Assembly: GCF_002224645.1 (NCBI RefSeq)
Contig: NZ_CP022121.1
Location: 62,001-126,000 of the forward strand
Source of the DNA: Dehalobacterium formicoaceticum
Lineage (GTDB): Bacteria; Bacillota; Dehalobacteriia; Dehalobacteriales; Dehalobacteriaceae
Reading direction: 5' to 3'
Length of the DNA: 64,000 nt
A model generated the notes under the pieces. The model was not told where the DNA came from. It did not search any database and saw nothing but the letters and a program-made list of their open reading frames with translations. Shown here in pieces: positions 1 to 9,182 of this stretch. The translations under genes were made by a program, and so were the position numbers. The number at the start of each line of letters is the position of its first letter. Position 1 is the first letter of the stretch.

Positions 1-612
1 GGAAATCCCTCCTTCCGGACCGATCAGCAAGGCAAAGGGGCCGGTAATCTGAGGGTAACTGCGGAAATAATCCTTCAATCCCGACTGCCTTTCTTCTTCC
101 CAAGGCATGATCAAGGTGGTTTCCGGAGGCAATTGCCGTAGAGCTGCCACCAAATCAGAAATCGGAAGAATTGGAGGTACAACGGATCTCTGGCTTTGTT
201 TAGCTGCTTCTGCTGCCACCCGCTGCCATCTTTCCCGCCGTTTTTCTTCTTTTTCTGAAGAAAGTTTGACAATGGTTCGTTTCATTTGCACCGGGATCAA
301 TTTCTTGATGCCGATTTCCGTGCATTTCTGAATAATAAGTTCCATTTTTTCTCCCTTTGGTATCCCTTGTAGGAGAAAAACATCCACAGGAGGCTCTTGG
401 CTGGAGGAAACCCGTTCCAATATCTTTGCCTCCACTGATTGGGGGGAGGAGGAGATTATTTCCGCCAAATATTCGGTTCCTGCTCCATCGGTGACGATCA
501 TGCGGTCACCCGGATTCAAGCGCAGTACCCGATTGATATGATGCACATCACTCCCGGTGATGGTAATAAGTTCATCCATAATCTGAGTGGGAGAAACAAA
601 GAACCTATGCAT
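1..612 (-). CDS. rsmE: 16S rRNA (uracil-1498-N3) methyltransferase RsmE, 3' end cut by the window
   Basis: The open frame runs from an ATG at 612 to the window edge, so about 204 N-terminal residues are visible and the C-terminal end is missing. The N-terminus MHRFFV, the central KCTEIG motif and the late LLIGPEGG motif match RsmE, a SPOUT-class enzyme that methylates U1498 in 16S rRNA. It follows prmA after only 4 bases, so it is the last visible gene of the heat-shock operon, a common arrangement (dnaJ-prmA-rsmE) in Firmicutes. Confidence 0.9.
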   Translation of the reverse strand, partial: MHRFFVSPTQIMDELITITGSDVHHINRVLRLNPGDRMIVTDGAGTEYLAEIISSSPQSVEAKILERVSSSQEPPVDVFLLQGIPKGEKMELIIQKCTEIGIKKLIPVQMKRTIVKLSSEKEEKRRERWQRVAAEAAKQSQRSVVPPILPISDLVAALRQLPPETTLIMPWEEERQSGLKDYFRSYPQITGPFALLIGPEGGIS

Positions 613-616
613 AACA

Positions 617-1552
617 TCAACCTCGCCGGGCGATCACAACCACCCATTCTCCCTCATGCATCACTTTCTCAATTAAAAATGCATGTTCCTTTAAAACAGT
701 TTCTACATCTAATAATCGCTCTTTTATGATACCGGAAGCAATGAAAATTCCATTTTTCTCGAGTAAAGCAAGAGTCTGAGGAATCAGACGGATAATAACA
801 TCTGCGATAATATTGGCTACGATGATATCTGCTGTTCCCTTGATACCGGAAGCTAAATCCCCCTGAACAACAGAAACACGCGCATTCGCTCCATTCAAGG
901 TAATATTATCTCTGGTGGCATCAATGCTCACCGGATCATGGTCAATGGCCAACACCTTTCCTGCTCCTAATTTAGCAGCAGTCAGCGCCAGAATACCGGA
1001 ACCGGAACCAACGTCAATAACGCGGCAACCTGGGAAAACGTATTCTTCCAAGGCCCGGATACACATGGCTGTCGTAGGATGATTTCCTGTGCCAAAAGCC
1101 ATGCCCGGATCCATTTCAATGATGATTTCTCCTTCTTTGGCCTGGTATGATTCCCAGGAAGGTTTAATCACGACCCGATTACCAATTCTCTCCGGTTTGT
1201 AATAGGCTTTCCAGGAGGTAGCCCAGTCTTCAGTAGCAACCTCAGTTTCGGTAATTTGAAGCCTTCCTTCAGGAAAAAGAGATCTGATTTCCTCCGATTG
1301 CTTTTTAAAGGCTGCCATGGTTTCAACTAAACGATGATCAATGGGAAAATAGCCTTTAATGATCACATTTTCTGCATCTAAAAGCTCCGGAGAGATCTCC
1401 CAAGCATCCCAACTCTGATCATCAATATTTCGGCGCATGGCAAAAGGCTCTTCAATCACAACACCCCCGGCTCCTAATTCCCAAAACAAATTCGCCAGGG
1501 ATTCAGACATTTCTTCTGTTGTTGTAACGGTTACTTCTAAATAATTCAAATT
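617..1552 (-). CDS. prmA: Ribosomal protein L11 methyltransferase PrmA
   Basis: About 311 residues, normal for the family. The SAM-binding motif I appears as VIDVGSGSGILAL, followed by the acidic loop AIDHDP and the catalytic-region motif VANIIADV. The enzyme trimethylates L11. I prefer a TTG start at 1552 (protein beginning NYLEV, as in homologues) because GAGGTG sits just upstream; an ATG at 1576 would overlap dnaJ by 17 bases and add residues not typical of PrmA. Translationally close to dnaJ upstream and rsmE downstream. Confidence 0.9.
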   Translation of the reverse strand, partial: NLNYLEVTVTTTEEMSESLANLFWELGAGGVVIEEPFAMRRNIDDQSWDAWEISPELLDAENVIIKGYFPIDHRLVETMAAFKKQSEEIRSLFPEGRLQITETEVATEDWATSWKAYYKPERIGNRVVIKPSWESYQAKEGEIIIEMDPGMAFGTGNHPTTAMCIRALEEYVFPGCRVIDVGSGSGILALTAAKLGAGKVLAIDHDPVSIDATRDNITLNGANARVSVVQGDLASGIKGTADIIVANIIADVIIRLIPQTLALLEKNGIFIASGIIKERLLDVETVLKEHAFLIEKVMHEGEWVVVIARRG

Positions 1553-1559
1553 AAGCACC

Positions 1560-2711
1560 TCAACCTTTAAAAGCATCTTTTACCTTATTAAAAAAACCCT
1601 TTCCTTTATCAGCACGGTGACTATCAGATTCATGTTCTTCAGAAGGTAAATTCCCAAAATCACGCAGTATCTCCTTCTGCTCTTCGGTAAGATGGGTGGG
1701 GGTGACCACTTTAACACGTACATGATGATCCCCTCTCCCGTAGCCTCTCAGCTTGGTTATCCCCCGACCCCGCAAGCGAAAGGAAGTACCTGTTTGAGTT
1801 CCTTCCGGAATCGTTAGTTTAACCTTGCCATCCAGGGTCGGTATCTCTACCTCGCAGCCCAGGGCTGCCTGAACGAAGGATAAGGGAAATTCGCCAATGA
1901 CATCATCGTTTTCTCTCTTGAAGGTATCATGAGGACGTACCGACACATAAACGTAAAGATCACCGGGAGGACCCCCTAAGGTTCCTGCTTCACCTTCGTG
2001 GGCAATACGCAGGCGGGAATTACTGTCTACACCGGCGGGAATTTTCACATTGATCTTGCGATTTTTCTTTAATCGTCCGCTGCCGCCGCAATGCCGGCAC
2101 ATCTTTTCGATGATCGAGCCTGTGCCATGACAGTTGTTACATGTTTTTACAGTCTGAAATTGGCCAAAAGGCGTTGCCTGGGTACTTCTTACCTGTCCGC
2201 GGCCACCGCAGACATCACAGGTTTTGGGGCTGGTTCCCGGTTCTGCACCGGATCCGCCACAAACATCACAATTTTCCATGCGAGGGATTTCTACGTCTTT
2301 TTCCACGCCAAAGGCAGCTTCCTCAAAAGAAATGGAAAGATCCAGACGAAGATCCGCTCCCCTCTGGGCGGCCGGACGGCCGCCGCCGCCCCCACCAAAG
2401 CCGCCCCCGCCCCCACCAAAAAACATATCAAAGATGTCGCCAAAACCACCGAAATCACCCTGTCCGTTAAAATCACCAAAGTCATTGCCGGTTCCGGCAT
2501 GACCGTAACGATCATATCGGGCACGTTTTTCATTGTCCCCTAGAATTTCATAAGCTTCGTTAATTTCTTTGAATTTTTCTTCCGCAGTTTTACTGTCCGG
2601 ATTCAGATCCGGATGATATTTTTTCGCCAGTTTTTTATAAGCTTTTCTGACCTCATCTTCTGTTGCTGTCCGGGATACACCCAAAACGTCATAATAATCT
2701 CGCTTACTCAT
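1560..2711 (-). CDS. dnaJ: Chaperone DnaJ (Hsp40)
   Basis: A type I DnaJ of 383 residues with all domains in order: J domain at residues 4-68 with the HPD motif at 33-35, a Gly/Phe-rich linker (about 75-112), four CxxCxGxG zinc-binding repeats (about 148-215), and the C-terminal substrate-binding domain. It delivers clients to DnaK and stimulates its ATPase. It lies 21 bases downstream of dnaK in the CIRCE-controlled operon. The Gly-rich linker makes long meaningless proline-rich frames on the other strand. Confidence 0.97.
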   Translation of the reverse strand: MSKRDYYDVLGVSRTATEDEVRKAYKKLAKKYHPDLNPDSKTAEEKFKEINEAYEILGDNEKRARYDRYGHAGTGNDFGDFNGQGDFGGFGDIFDMFFGGGGGGFGGGGGGRPAAQRGADLRLDLSISFEEAAFGVEKDVEIPRMENCDVCGGSGAEPGTSPKTCDVCGGRGQVRSTQATPFGQFQTVKTCNNCHGTGSIIEKMCRHCGGSGRLKKNRKINVKIPAGVDSNSRLRIAHEGEAGTLGGPPGDLYVYVSVRPHDTFKRENDDVIGEFPLSFVQAALGCEVEIPTLDGKVKLTIPEGTQTGTSFRLRGRGITKLRGYGRGDHHVRVKVVTPTHLTEEQKEILRDFGNLPSEEHESDSHRADKGKGFFNKVKDAFKG

Positions 2712-2732
2712 TGGGCCACCTTCCTGGGCGGT

Positions 2733-4583
2733 TTATTTTTTGTCATCGTCCATTACTTCATAATCCGCATCCACCACATTGTCTTGGGGTTCCTGCCCTG
2801 CCCCGGCACCCTCCGCTCCTTGAGGTCCATCCTGAGGACCGGCCTCGGCACCTGCTTCTTTATATATACGTTCCGAAACCTTATGAAGTGACTGAGCCAA
2901 AGCTTCCGTTTTTTGTTTAATATCCTCGGTGTTATCCTTGGTCAAAGCTTCTTTCAAAGCATCCTTTTCCCGTTCGATTTCTGCCTTTTCAGTGGCATCC
3001 ACTTTATCTCCCAGGTCCTTTAAGGTTTTTTCTACTTGGTAAACCAGGGAATCCCCTTGATTTTTTGCTTCCACCGCTTCTTTTTTCTTCTCATCTTCGG
3101 CCTTGAATTGTTCCGCATTTTTCACCATCTGATCAATTTCCTGATCACTTAAACCACTGGACGCGGTGATGGTAATATCCTGTTGTTTACCGGTTCCCAG
3201 ATCTTTAGCCGTTACATGAACGATCCCGTTGGCATCTATATCGAATTTTACTTCAATCTGAGGAATCCCCCGCGGCGCCGGTGGAATATCGGTTAAGGTA
3301 AAGCGGCCCAAAGTCTTATTATCCGCCGCCATTTGCCGTTCGCCCTGGAGCACATGGATTTCTACAGATGTTTGGCTGTCTGCAGCTGTGGAGAAAATCT
3401 GGCTCTTGCTAGTAGGAATCGTAGTATTTCTTTCAATCAACCGGGTAGAGACACCGCCTAAGGTTTCGATTCCTAAAGATAAAGGCGTCACATCAAGGAG
3501 TAAAACATCCTTCACTTCACCGGCCAATACGCCGGCCTGAATGGCAGCACCAAGAGCGACACACTCATCCGGGTTAATCCCTTTATGGGGTTCTTTCCCT
3601 AAAATTTGTTTGATGGCGGTTTGTACGGAAGGCATCCGCGTGGAACCACCTACTAAAAGAATTTTATCGATTTTATCAGCAGTAAGACCGGAATCGGACA
3701 AGGCCTGTCGGGTAGGACCCATGGTTTTTTCTACCAGATCAGCCGTTAATTCATCAAATTTTGCTCTGGTCAAATTTACATCCAAATGTTTCGGTCCGTC
3801 AGCAGTTGCTGTAATAAAAGGCAAATTAATATTGGTGCTCATCACACCGGAAAGTTCATGTTTAGCTTTTTCTGCTGCTTCTTTCAAACGTTGTGCCGCC
3901 ATACGGTCTTTACTCAGATCAATCCCGTCTGATTTTTTAAATTCCGCTACCAAATAATCAATAATCCGCTGATCAAAATCATCTCCGCCTAACAGGTTAT
4001 TCCCGCTGGTAGCTTTAACTTCGAAAACTCCATCCCCTAATTCCAGAATAGAAACGTCAAAGGTTCCGCCCCCTAAGTCAAATACTAAAACTGTTTGGTC
4101 TTCTCCCTTATCCAAACCGTAAGCCAAAGCAGCTGCCGTAGGCTCATTGATAATTCTCAAAACCTCTAACCCGGCAATTTTACCCGCATCCTTGGTGGCT
4201 TGACGTTGACTGTCGGAGAAATAGGCCGGAACGGTAATAACCGCTTGGGTAACAGTCTCCCCTAAATAAGCCTCCGCATCTGTTTTTAATTTTTGCAGAA
4301 TCATGGCTGAAATCTCTTGGGGGGTATAGGTCTTATCACCGATTTTGACTTCAAATTTCTTACCCATCTGACGTTTAATAGAAGACACCGTACGATCCGG
4401 GTTGGTCACTGCCTGTCTTTTTGCCACCTGACCCACCAGACGTTCACCGGTGTTGGAAAAGGCTACCACAGATGCAGTCGTCCGGCCGCCTTCCGCATTG
4501 GGAATTACTACCGCCTCTCCCCCTTCCATCACTGCAACACAGGAGTTTGTTGTCCCCAGATCGATCCCAATTACTTTACCCAT
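2733..4583 (-). CDS. dnaK: Molecular chaperone DnaK (Hsp70)
   Basis: 616 residues, the normal bacterial length. It begins [15 protein letters not shown] (phosphate-1 loop), has the second phosphate motif [11 protein letters not shown] near residue 170 and the linker [10 protein letters not shown] near 365, followed by the beta-sandwich and helical lid. The tail [12 protein letters not shown] ends in acidic residues. DnaK is the ATP-driven folding chaperone that works with DnaJ and GrpE, both encoded beside it. A good AGGAGG site precedes the ATG. Confidence 0.98.
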   Translation of the reverse strand: MGKVIGIDLGTTNSCVAVMEGGEAVVIPNAEGGRTTASVVAFSNTGERLVGQVAKRQAVTNPDRTVSSIKRQMGKKFEVKIGDKTYTPQEISAMILQKLKTDAEAYLGETVTQAVITVPAYFSDSQRQATKDAGKIAGLEVLRIINEPTAAALAYGLDKGEDQTVLVFDLGGGTFDVSILELGDGVFEVKATSGNNLLGGDDFDQRIIDYLVAEFKKSDGIDLSKDRMAAQRLKEAAEKAKHELSGVMSTNINLPFITATADGPKHLDVNLTRAKFDELTADLVEKTMGPTRQALSDSGLTADKIDKILLVGGSTRMPSVQTAIKQILGKEPHKGINPDECVALGAAIQAGVLAGEVKDVLLLDVTPLSLGIETLGGVSTRLIERNTTIPTSKSQIFSTAADSQTSVEIHVLQGERQMAADNKTLGRFTLTDIPPAPRGIPQIEVKFDIDANGIVHVTAKDLGTGKQQDITITASSGLSDQEIDQMVKNAEQFKAEDEKKKEAVEAKNQGDSLVYQVEKTLKDLGDKVDATEKAEIEREKDALKEALTKDNTEDIKQKTEALAQSLHKVSERIYKEAGAEAGPQDGPQGAEGAGAGQEPQDNVVDADYEVMDDDKK

Positions 4584-4617
4584 ATAAAAATCCTCCTTAA
4601 AATTTATTAAAGTTTAT

Positions 4618-5187
4618 TTATTTAGCCACTTTTACCATACTGGGCCTGATTAGTTTTCCTTTCAAAAAATACCCTTTCTGTAATTCTTCCAGCACCGTAT
4701 CCTTAGGTGCCTCCCCACCGTCGATTTGCATCACGGCTTCATGACAATTGGGATCGAAGGCACATCCCACCGCATCCACCACTTCAAGACCTTCATTGGT
4801 CAAAACCTGAAGCAGTTGGCGATAAATCATTTCCACACCATCCAGGTAACCCTTTCCTTCCTCTCCATCCTTGGCCGCCATGATCGCCCGTTCGAAATTA
4901 TCTAATACAGGAAGTAATTGGGTAATAACACCTTCAGCAGCATACCTTATCAATTCTTCCTTTTCCCCTCTGGTACGTCGGCGAAAATTTTCAAAATCGG
5001 CCTGCAATCTCTGGGTCAGATTAACAAGTTCTCCTTTTTCCTCCTCCAGCTTCTGAACCAGATTCCGTAACTCCTCTTCCTGGTTAACTGATTCGGAAGA
5101 GGTTTTTTCCTGGTCATTCTGTGCCAGATCAGCATCGTCCAGGATTTGATCTTCCGTGATAACATCTTTTTCCTTTGCATCATGCAT
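4618..5187 (-). CDS. grpE: Nucleotide exchange factor GrpE
   Basis: About 189 residues from the ATG at 5187; a GTG at 5202 could also be used (AGGTGG lies just upstream). The acidic, low-complexity N-terminus leads into a long coiled coil (about residues 35-80) with LQADFENFRRRT, and the C-terminal beta domain has the GrpE signature VDAVGCAFDPNCHEAV. GrpE releases ADP from DnaK. It sits between the chaperonin gene and dnaK. Confidence 0.95.
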   Translation of the reverse strand: MHDAKEKDVITEDQILDDADLAQNDQEKTSSESVNQEEELRNLVQKLEEEKGELVNLTQRLQADFENFRRRTRGEKEELIRYAAEGVITQLLPVLDNFERAIMAAKDGEEGKGYLDGVEMIYRQLLQVLTNEGLEVVDAVGCAFDPNCHEAVMQIDGGEAPKDTVLEELQKGYFLKGKLIRPSMVKVAK

Positions 5188-5221
5188 GGTCACTCTAACC
5201 ACCTACCTTTGCAAAATTTTA

Positions 5222-6769
5222 TCATATCTCAATATTTTCCTCGGTTTTCATTTTTATGATCGTATCAATGCGTAATATGGCCTCGGCAACCTCTCTTGCT
5301 GCCTGAAAAGCATGTATTTTAACCAAAGCGGGATCAATTACCCCCAAGGCAAACATATCCTCCACCCCTCCGGTGTCACAGTTTATCGCCAAAGAGGAGG
5401 TATTTCCCTCCGTTTGCGCCGCTACCACATCCCCCAGCTTTTCCAGAGGATTAAAGCCGGCATTAGCTACAATCTGGCTGAAAGGTTTTTTCAGAGCCTC
5501 CGCCACGCAATCCATACCATAAGCGGCCATACCCCTTACCTGAGAGCGCTTGCCCTCAACTTCCCGTAAAGCAGCCAATTCAATCGCTCCCCCACCGGGA
5601 AGCACGCCGCCTTGTACCGCAACCTGTACGGCAGCTGCTGCATCCTTGGCAATACGCTCCCTCTCACCGACCACTTCTTCTGTGGATGCTCCCACCTGGA
5701 TCGTGGCCATAGATTTTCCCCTGCCATTTTTAATAAAAATTTGACCTAATTTTTCATCTTCCTGCACTTGCCCGGCCCAGCCCAAATAATTTTTCAACTC
5801 GGAGCTTTCCTTTTTCAGTCCGCTTCTTTTGATCATCCTGGCTCCTGTATGCTCGGCCACCCGACGCAGCTCTTTATGAGAAACTCTTTCTACTGCCATA
5901 ATGCCCAGATCCAAAAAGATTTCTTCCGCCAGGTCATTGATGCCCCGGTCTGTCAGCACCAGGTTTACGCCTAAAGCGCCGATTTTACGCACATGGTCTT
6001 CAAATTCCTGACGCAGGGTTAAATAACGATTAAAGCCCGCTTCCGTACTCAGAGCCTCATCCTCTAATTCTTCCGGTTCTAAAGCATCATCAATGATCAA
6101 AATTCCCACTTGATCCAACCGGGTAATCATCTGCCGGTTCATACGCTCCTTATTGAGGATAACACCGGAAAAAACCTGATTTTCTGCGCCTAAAGTGGAA
6201 CAAATGGTATCCGCCAGTTTAAAACCGGGCTCCAATAACTTTTCCTTGCCAATGAGAACGGCGGCCTGGACAACTAATTGGGCAATATCCTCATGTTCCC
6301 GTCCGGCCACCAAGGCAACCTGTTTCAACACGGGATCATGCACATCTGTAATATTCTTGCTCTGATGATGAAAAACCTGCAAAACCTCTTGGGCAGCAAT
6401 GCGCATCCCTTCAATAATTCGGGCGACAGGCACTCCTTTCATCACCTGTTCCACTCCCTGGGTAATTAAGGCACCTGCCATTAAGGTAGCGGTGGTGGTT
6501 CCGTCACCAATCTCCTGATGCTGGGCCTTGGCAACATTAATGAGCATTTTTGCGGCAGGGTGACTGACCTCCATTAAATCCAGGATGGTAACCCCGGCAT
6601 TGGTAATGACCACATTGCCATACTTATCCACCAGCATGGTATCCAGGCCCTTGGGTCCTATGGTTCCTTCCACCGCCGTGGAAATAGCACGCACTGCACC
6701 GGCATTATTGATCAAAGCAGCCAATCTTTCATCTACTTCTGAGTTTTCACTTACTTGCTTTAAAGACAA
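5222..6769 (-). CDS. Group III (archaeal-type, TCP-1/thermosome-like) chaperonin inside the dnaK operon
   Basis: 515 residues that resemble archaeal thermosomes rather than GroEL: GPKGLDTMLVDKYGN near residue 40, then HPAAKMLINVAKAQ, the ATP-site motif GDGTTTATL, PGGGAIELAA in the second equatorial segment and VEDMFALGVIDP near the end. Proteins of this kind (group III, with a built-in lid) are known in some Firmicutes such as Carboxydothermus, where they also sit in the dnaK operon. The start is a TTG at 6769 with GGTGGAG six bases upstream. One oddity: the position that is Asp in the usual TNDGATIL/TKDGVT motif reads TNAGVTIL, while a second Asp (KDAAAAV) is kept. Confidence 0.92.
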   Translation of the reverse strand: MSLKQVSENSEVDERLAALINNAGAVRAISTAVEGTIGPKGLDTMLVDKYGNVVITNAGVTILDLMEVSHPAAKMLINVAKAQHQEIGDGTTTATLMAGALITQGVEQVMKGVPVARIIEGMRIAAQEVLQVFHHQSKNITDVHDPVLKQVALVAGREHEDIAQLVVQAAVLIGKEKLLEPGFKLADTICSTLGAENQVFSGVILNKERMNRQMITRLDQVGILIIDDALEPEELEDEALSTEAGFNRYLTLRQEFEDHVRKIGALGVNLVLTDRGINDLAEEIFLDLGIMAVERVSHKELRRVAEHTGARMIKRSGLKKESSELKNYLGWAGQVQEDEKLGQIFIKNGRGKSMATIQVGASTEEVVGERERIAKDAAAAVQVAVQGGVLPGGGAIELAALREVEGKRSQVRGMAAYGMDCVAEALKKPFSQIVANAGFNPLEKLGDVVAAQTEGNTSSLAINCDTGGVEDMFALGVIDPALVKIHAFQAAREVAEAILRIDTIIKMKTEENIEI

Positions 6770-6789
6770 GATAACTCCACCCTATTTCC

Positions 6790-7808
6790 TTAGTATTTTT
6801 CTAAAAGCCAGGACAATTGATCCGTCACATACTCCAAGACGGTGACTGCCTTGGAATAATTCATGCGCGTAGGCCCTAAAACCCCAATCGACCCGATGAT
6901 TTTCCCATTGATTTTATAATCGGTGGTAATCACACTGCACTGATTAATACCTTGAATGGAATTTTCTTCCCCGATAGTGATATCAGTACCGTCTTTTCTC
7001 TTCCTCATTAAAATACTTTTCACTATTTGGTCTTCTTCCAAACTGGTGAAGAGGGCTTTCAGTTTTTCCAGGTCCCGAAATTCCGGTTGGTTCAACATAT
7101 TCAGTATACCGTTCAAAAAACCCGATCATCCTTCGACTTGGTTAGCACTTGCTCCAATAGTTCTAAGGTCAGATTTTTAAAGTCGCCATGATTGCTGAAT
7201 TGATGAGATATTTCTTTTAATAGGGTACCATTAACTTTTTCCATATTAAGGCCAAATAGTTTTTTTTGCAAGAAATCACTGATTTCTTGCAGTCTTTGCG
7301 GCTCTATCGGATGAGGCAAATCTAAAACCCGATGATTAATAAAGCCTGTATCGGATACAATCACCACCATCACCCGATATAAGCTCACCGGGATTAATTG
7401 AATCCGTTCTAAAGAACCGTCTCCCCGCTTGGGCACCAAAATAATAGCCGTATAATTAGTCAGCTGTGACAAAAGATGACAGGTGGCTTGAACAATTTGT
7501 TCCAAATCCGTGTTTTTTTGGGCAAAAAAATTTTCTACCTGTTTTATTTCCGTCGGTGTTAATTTTTCTTTTTCCATCAGACAATCCACATAATAACGAT
7601 AGCCTTTATCGGAAGGAATTCTGCCCGCTGAAGTATGAGGCTGCTCTATATAGCCTAATTCCTCCAGATCGGACATCTCATTCCTGATCGTTGCCGAACT
7701 AACCCCTAAACCATATTTCTTGGAGATTGTACGGGAACCAACAGGTTCTGCGGTCGTAACATAATCGTTCACAATAGCTTGCAATATTTGCTTTTTCCGC
7801 TCATCCAA
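6790..7808 (-). CDS. hrcA: Heat-inducible transcription repressor HrcA, with a -1 frameshift
   Basis: HrcA binds CIRCE operators and represses heat-shock genes. The winged-helix N-terminal part (DERKKQILQAIVNDYV; GVSSATIRNEMSDLEELG) starts at a TTG at 7808 with AAGGGAGGGG upstream. The frame stops at 7113 after KDDRVF, and the rest (NGILNMLNQPEF... to the end) continues in another frame. The two parts together make about 339 residues, the usual HrcA length. The break falls in a run of six T (minus strand, about 7115-7120): seven T would restore the frame. So it is a base-call error, a recent mutation or a slippage site. Confidence 0.9.
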
Positions 7809-7825
7809 ATTAATCCCCTCCCTTG

Positions 7826-7852
7826 TTAGCACTCTAGCTTGTTGAGTGCTAA
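7826..7852. promoter_or_regulatory. CIRCE operator (HrcA binding site)
   Basis: A perfect CIRCE inverted repeat, TTAGCACTC-N9-GAGTGCTAA, placed between the hrcA promoter and its ribosome binding site. This predicts HrcA autoregulation and heat induction of the operon from hrcA to prmA/rsmE, including the group III chaperonin. Confidence 0.97.
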
Positions 7853-7856
7853 TTAA

Positions 7857-7885
7857 AAAATACCATTAAATATTTTATTTGTCAA
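7857..7885 (-). promoter_or_regulatory. Sigma-A type promoter of the heat-shock operon
   Basis: On the minus strand: -35 TTGACA (7885-7880), a 17-base spacer, then TATTTT (7862-7857) as -10, right before the CIRCE operator. This is the normal geometry for HrcA-repressed operons. Confidence 0.7.
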
Positions 7886-7888
7886 CCC

Positions 7889-9082
7889 TTATGGCAGGAA
7901 TTCCATAAACACCTCATTGGCAAGAAAGATACCTTGCTTCGTTAAACTGACCCGGCTCTCGGACTGTTTTATCAGTCCTAAACGGCTTAACTTAATCACT
8001 TGAGGCTGATACTTCTCCATAAAATCCACACCAAAATGTTTTTTAAAAGAAAGGGTATCAAAACCGTACAGTAGTCTTAATCCTAAAAAAACCGTTTCTG
8101 CCATTATGGTCTCCCGATCAAGTCTTTCCCAGTCTTTAACGGGGAATTTTCCTGCTTGAACCTTGCTCATATATCCCGCCAAAGAAGAAGTGTTGGTTTG
8201 CCGGATATCAGCCCAATGAGAGGCGGCGGCAAGGCCCACACCCAAATAGTTTCCATTGTTCCAGTATACCCTATTATGGACAGAAAAAAACTTGGGTAAA
8301 GCATAATTGGATATCTCGTAATGATCAAACCCTTTTGTTTCCAAATAGTCCATTGCCATCTCCTGCAAGTCCGCAGAGTCGTCCTCCGAGGGCAGGGTTA
8401 ATGAGCCGTCTTCAAATCCTTTCCCCCATGGGGATAAAGAGGATAAATGCAGTCCATACACAGATAAATGGGTGACGGGAAGGGCGGTTGCCTTTTTTAA
8501 CGTATCGTCCCATTGTTCTTTGGTCTGGCCGGGCAGTCCATAAATCAGGTCCAGACTGATGTTTGTGAAGCCTGCCGCCCGGGCATCCTCTACGGTTTTA
8601 ATGATATCTCTTACGCCATGGCTACGCCCCATCTCTTTCAGGAGCTTCTCATCAAATGACTGGGCGCCGATGGACAAACGATTGACACCGGCCTCTTTCA
8701 GCGTTGTCAAATATTCCTGATTTACCGTCAGAGGATTACATTCCACGGTAATTTCTCCATTTGCAGCCACAGGAAAGAGATTTTGCACTTCACTTAACAG
8801 AAAGATCAGCGCGAATACGGGAAGACAGGTGGGCGTACCTCCGCCAAAATAGATGGATTTGATTTTTTTCTGGCGGGGAGAAAGATGTTTATGATACAGC
8901 TTTATTTCTTGAACCAGAGCCTGACAATATTCCTGCCCCGATAAAATCTCTAAAGGATATGAAACAAAATCACAATAATTGCACTTTCTCAGGCAAAAGG
9001 GAATATGGACATAGAGAGCTTCGATCTGGGGCAAGACAGCTCCTGTCATACCCAATGGTTCTTTAACTTCGCTTAAACTCAT
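7889..9082 (-). CDS. hemW: Radical SAM heme chaperone HemW
   Basis: 397 residues. The N-terminal radical SAM cluster motif appears as CLRKCNYCDF (CxxxCxxC), followed by YFGGGTPTCLP and the HemW-type SIGAQSFDEKLLKEMGR. These proteins resemble oxygen-independent coproporphyrinogen oxidase (HemN) but act as heme-binding chaperones; the CxxxCxxC pattern followed by F rather than HemN's extra cysteine favours HemW. It is upstream of and close to the heat-shock promoter but belongs to the lepA side. GGAGACC lies before the ATG. Confidence 0.88.
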   Translation of the reverse strand: MSLSEVKEPLGMTGAVLPQIEALYVHIPFCLRKCNYCDFVSYPLEILSGQEYCQALVQEIKLYHKHLSPRQKKIKSIYFGGGTPTCLPVFALIFLLSEVQNLFPVAANGEITVECNPLTVNQEYLTTLKEAGVNRLSIGAQSFDEKLLKEMGRSHGVRDIIKTVEDARAAGFTNISLDLIYGLPGQTKEQWDDTLKKATALPVTHLSVYGLHLSSLSPWGKGFEDGSLTLPSEDDSADLQEMAMDYLETKGFDHYEISNYALPKFFSVHNRVYWNNGNYLGVGLAAASHWADIRQTNTSSLAGYMSKVQAGKFPVKDWERLDRETIMAETVFLGLRLLYGFDTLSFKKHFGVDFMEKYQPQVIKLSRLGLIKQSESRVSLTKQGIFLANEVFMEFLP

Positions 9083-9133
9083 CTTGGTCTCCTTTTCCTT
9101 TTGTGGTCAAATATAAGAATCATCAGCAGCATT

Positions 9134-9173
9134 TAAAAAATTCAGATGGAGTAAAATCATTTCCATCTGAATT
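9134..9173 (-). terminator. Intrinsic terminator after lepA
   Basis: Reading the minus strand, AATTCAGATGGA pairs with TCCATCTGAATT across a short loop and is followed by a run of six T. It lies just past the lepA stop codon, so hemW needs its own promoter or read-through. Confidence 0.85.
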
Positions 9174-9182
9174 AGAAGTTGT

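Noticed and set aside
2091-2543. Long proline-rich open frames opposite dnaJ
   Set aside because: They mirror the Gly-rich linker of DnaJ; the dnaJ frame matches the family fully and the opposite frames have no ribosome binding site.
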